Notes under the pieces: generated by a model | Told to the model about the DNA's origin: nothing | The model's input: only the letters and a program-made list of their open reading frames with translations | Databases searched by the model: none | In this document: positions 4,657 through 6,055 of the stretch, one piece after another | Position numbering within the stretch: the stretch's first letter is position 1 | Layout: each line of letters begins with the position of its first letter | Made by a program: the position numbers and the translations under genes | Assembly: GCA_021841795.1 (NCBI GenBank) | Contig: JAKCDN010000200.1 | Span: forward strand, 1-6,055 | Length of the DNA stretch: 6,055 nucleotides | Direction of reading: 5' to 3' | From: Acidobacteriota bacterium | Lineage (GTDB): Bacteria > Acidobacteriota > Terriglobia > Terriglobales > Acidobacteriaceae

Positions 4657-6039
4657 ATGAGACCTCTGAATCTGTTCTCTCTTATTTCGGTTCCCCTGGC
4701 CTTGCTTGTCAGTGGCTGCGGCAGCGGCAAGAGCATCGGTAATACCACGCAGACCATTGCATTCGCCAATCCCGGCACGCAGACAGTCGGAGCGCCGCTG
4801 ACCCTTTCGGCGACGGCTAACTCCGGCCTCGCGGCCTCCTTTACTTCGGCCACTCCCAGCGTCTGCACGGTCTCCGGAACGACGGCCACATTTGTGACCG
4901 CCGGAACCTGCACCATCGGCGCCAGTTCGGTCGGCAACAGCACCTATGGCGCGGCTTCGCAGGTGGAGCAGAGTTTCACCGTCAACCCGGCCATTGGCCC
5001 AAACACAACCATTTACATCGCCGGGTCCGAGACACCCGCGGGGAACCCACCGGGCAGTATGTATGTAGCCGCGGTATGGAAGCTTACCCCCGGCAGCCCG
5101 ATGGCCACAGTGACGGCTCTACCGATGCCCAGCGGCATGTCAAGCGCGCAAGCCACCGCGATCGCGGTCTCTGGTAACGACGTGTATGTGGCCGGAAATG
5201 CAAGGAACAGCACCAGCCAGGCCCCCATACTGTGGGTGAATGGCAAAGCCACGATATTATCCCCACCCGGCAGCACAACAATCATGCAAGAGAGCGCGAT
5301 CGCCGTCTCGGGCGGCAATGTGTATGTGGTGGGAACCGAGGAGAACAGTACGGAAAGCGGCAGCGCCATCCTGTGGATCAATGGCGCTCCCACGGCCTTA
5401 TCCCCGCCCGGCGGCATGGCATACTCTGGTGCCGGCGCGATTACGGTTTCGGGCAGCAACATTTATGTGGGGGGATCTGCGTGGAACACCGGGGGCTACT
5501 ACTTCGCCGTAGTCTGGGTGAACGGTGTGGCTACGGTGTTGCCCGCGCCCGGCGGCCCGACGGGAAATTATGACGCCGATGCGATCGCAGTGTCCGGCGG
5601 CAATGTGTATGTGTCGGGAAATACGCATCCGCAAGGGGGCAACGGCACCGCTATAACCTGGCTGAATGGTGGCCCGGCCACCACCCTGCCCGCTCCCTCC
5701 GGTATTCAATTCAGCCAATATTCAGCCGCCGGGATCGCGGTCTTGGGCAGCAGTGTGTATACGGCGGGAAATGGGATGAGCAGCGCTACGGGTGACGACG
5801 CAGCCACATACTGGCTGAACGGTGCCGCCACGTTGTTGCTCCCGCCCACGCAACCGATAGACACTCCCGCCGATTCTGTTGCCGCCGGGATCGGCCTCTC
5901 CGGCAGCGATGTGTATATGGTGGGGAGTACGGGCCAGTACGCCGCATACTGGGTCAACGGGGGCGCGGCCACGCTGTTGCCCCTGCCGAGCGGCATGGCA
6001 CTTTCCAGCGCCAGTGCGATTGCAGTGGCGACTCAGTAA
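4657..6039 (+). CDS. Secreted lipoprotein with Ig-like domain and seven-bladed beta-propeller-like repeats
   Basis: 460 aa from ATG 4657. The frame extends upstream to a TTG at 4540, but that part is Arg-rich and unlike a coding start. ATG 4657 begins a textbook lipoprotein signal: MRP, hydrophobic LNLFSLISVPLALL, lipobox VSGC with Cys21 as the lipidated residue, then GSGKS. Residues about 32-111 are an Ig-like domain of a type frequent in acidobacterial exported proteins (QTIAFANPG, LTLSATANSGL, and paired Cys in SVCTVSG and GTCTIGAS). From 117 to the end come seven repeats of about 42-52 residues built on AIAVSGxxVYVxG...ILWVNGxATxLxPP. Probably exported and membrane-anchored, with a binding or adhesion role; no catalytic motif is seen. 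Codon use is less C-rich than in the lasso genes, and a gap of about 540 bp separates them, so a functional link is doubtful. Function unknown. Confidence 0.75.
   Translation: MRPLNLFSLISVPLALLVSGCGSGKSIGNTTQTIAFANPGTQTVGAPLTLSATANSGLAASFTSATPSVCTVSGTTATFVTAGTCTIGASSVGNSTYGAASQVEQSFTVNPAIGPNTTIYIAGSETPAGNPPGSMYVAAVWKLTPGSPMATVTALPMPSGMSSAQATAIAVSGNDVYVAGNARNSTSQAPILWVNGKATILSPPGSTTIMQESAIAVSGGNVYVVGTEENSTESGSAILWINGAPTALSPPGGMAYSGAGAITVSGSNIYVGGSAWNTGGYYFAVVWVNGVATVLPAPGGPTGNYDADAIAVSGGNVYVSGNTHPQGGNGTAITWLNGGPATTLPAPSGIQFSQYSAAGIAVLGSSVYTAGNGMSSATGDDAATYWLNGAATLLLPPTQPIDTPADSVAAGIGLSGSDVYMVGSTGQYAAYWVNGGAATLLPLPSGMALSSASAIAVATQ
5005..6036 (+). repeat. Seven tandem propeller-type protein repeats plus closing strand
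   Basis: Repeat boundaries in the DNA are 5005-5157, 5158-5295, 5296-5436, 5437-5580, 5581-5733, 5734-5889 and 5890-6015, then a half-repeat at 6016-6036. Each has the core A-I-A-V-S-G-x-x-V-Y-V-x-G, a variable Ser/Asn/Gly-rich stretch, and W-V-N-G-x-A-T-x-L-x-P. The first repeat lacks the AIAVSG strand, and the protein ends with exactly that strand (AIAVATQ). This is the pattern expected if the C-terminus completes the first blade (ring closure). Several repeats start with GCGATCGC or a close variant, reflecting the conserved Ala-Ile-Ala codons. Confidence 0.7.
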
Positions 6040-6055
6040 CCGGAGGCGAAGGCGC

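Noticed and set aside
4657..6039. Propeller lipoprotein as a lasso isopeptidase
   Set aside because: Known lasso isopeptidases of astexin-type clusters join a propeller to a serine hydrolase domain. Here there is no hydrolase domain or GxSxG motif, and it is separated by about 540 bp.

Overview
The window is GC-rich DNA that looks like a chromosomal segment of an acidobacterium. This assignment is an inference. It rests on the style of the OmpA tail at the left edge, the strong preference for C- and G-ending codons, and the Ig-like lipoprotein at the right edge, a type common in Acidobacteriota. No rRNA, tRNA, CRISPR array, insertion sequence or phage gene is visible.

Layout, all genes on the + strand. 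(1) 2-304 is the 3' end of an OmpA-family outer-membrane protein. It is followed by a hairpin (334-368) and a strong Rho-independent terminator (400-440), which separate it from what follows. (2) 548-4117 is a compact four-gene operon: an HPr-kinase-like protein (K), a PqqD-like stand-alone RRE protein (B1), a transglutaminase-like lasso B2 leader peptidase, and an asparagine-synthetase-like lasso cyclase (C). The genes abut (TAG/ATG), overlap by 11 nt, and overlap by 4 nt (GTGA), so they are almost certainly co-transcribed and translationally coupled. (3) 4118-4656 is a gap of about 540 bp with no convincing gene, ending in a possible extended -10 promoter. (4) 4657-6039 encodes a secreted lipoprotein with one Ig-like domain and seven repeats that read as a seven-bladed beta-propeller.

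The central operon has the enzyme set of a lasso peptide pathway. B1 should bind the leader of a precursor peptide and present it to B2. B2 removes the leader. C activates an Asp/Glu side chain with ATP and closes the macrolactam ring. K probably phosphorylates the peptide, as PadeK does in the paeninodin pathway. The main puzzle is that no precursor gene (A), ABC exporter (D) or isopeptidase is recognisable in this window. The precursor is either just outside the window, elsewhere in the genome, or of an unfamiliar type. The lipoprotein is probably an unrelated neighbour: it sits behind a long gap and has visibly less extreme codon use.
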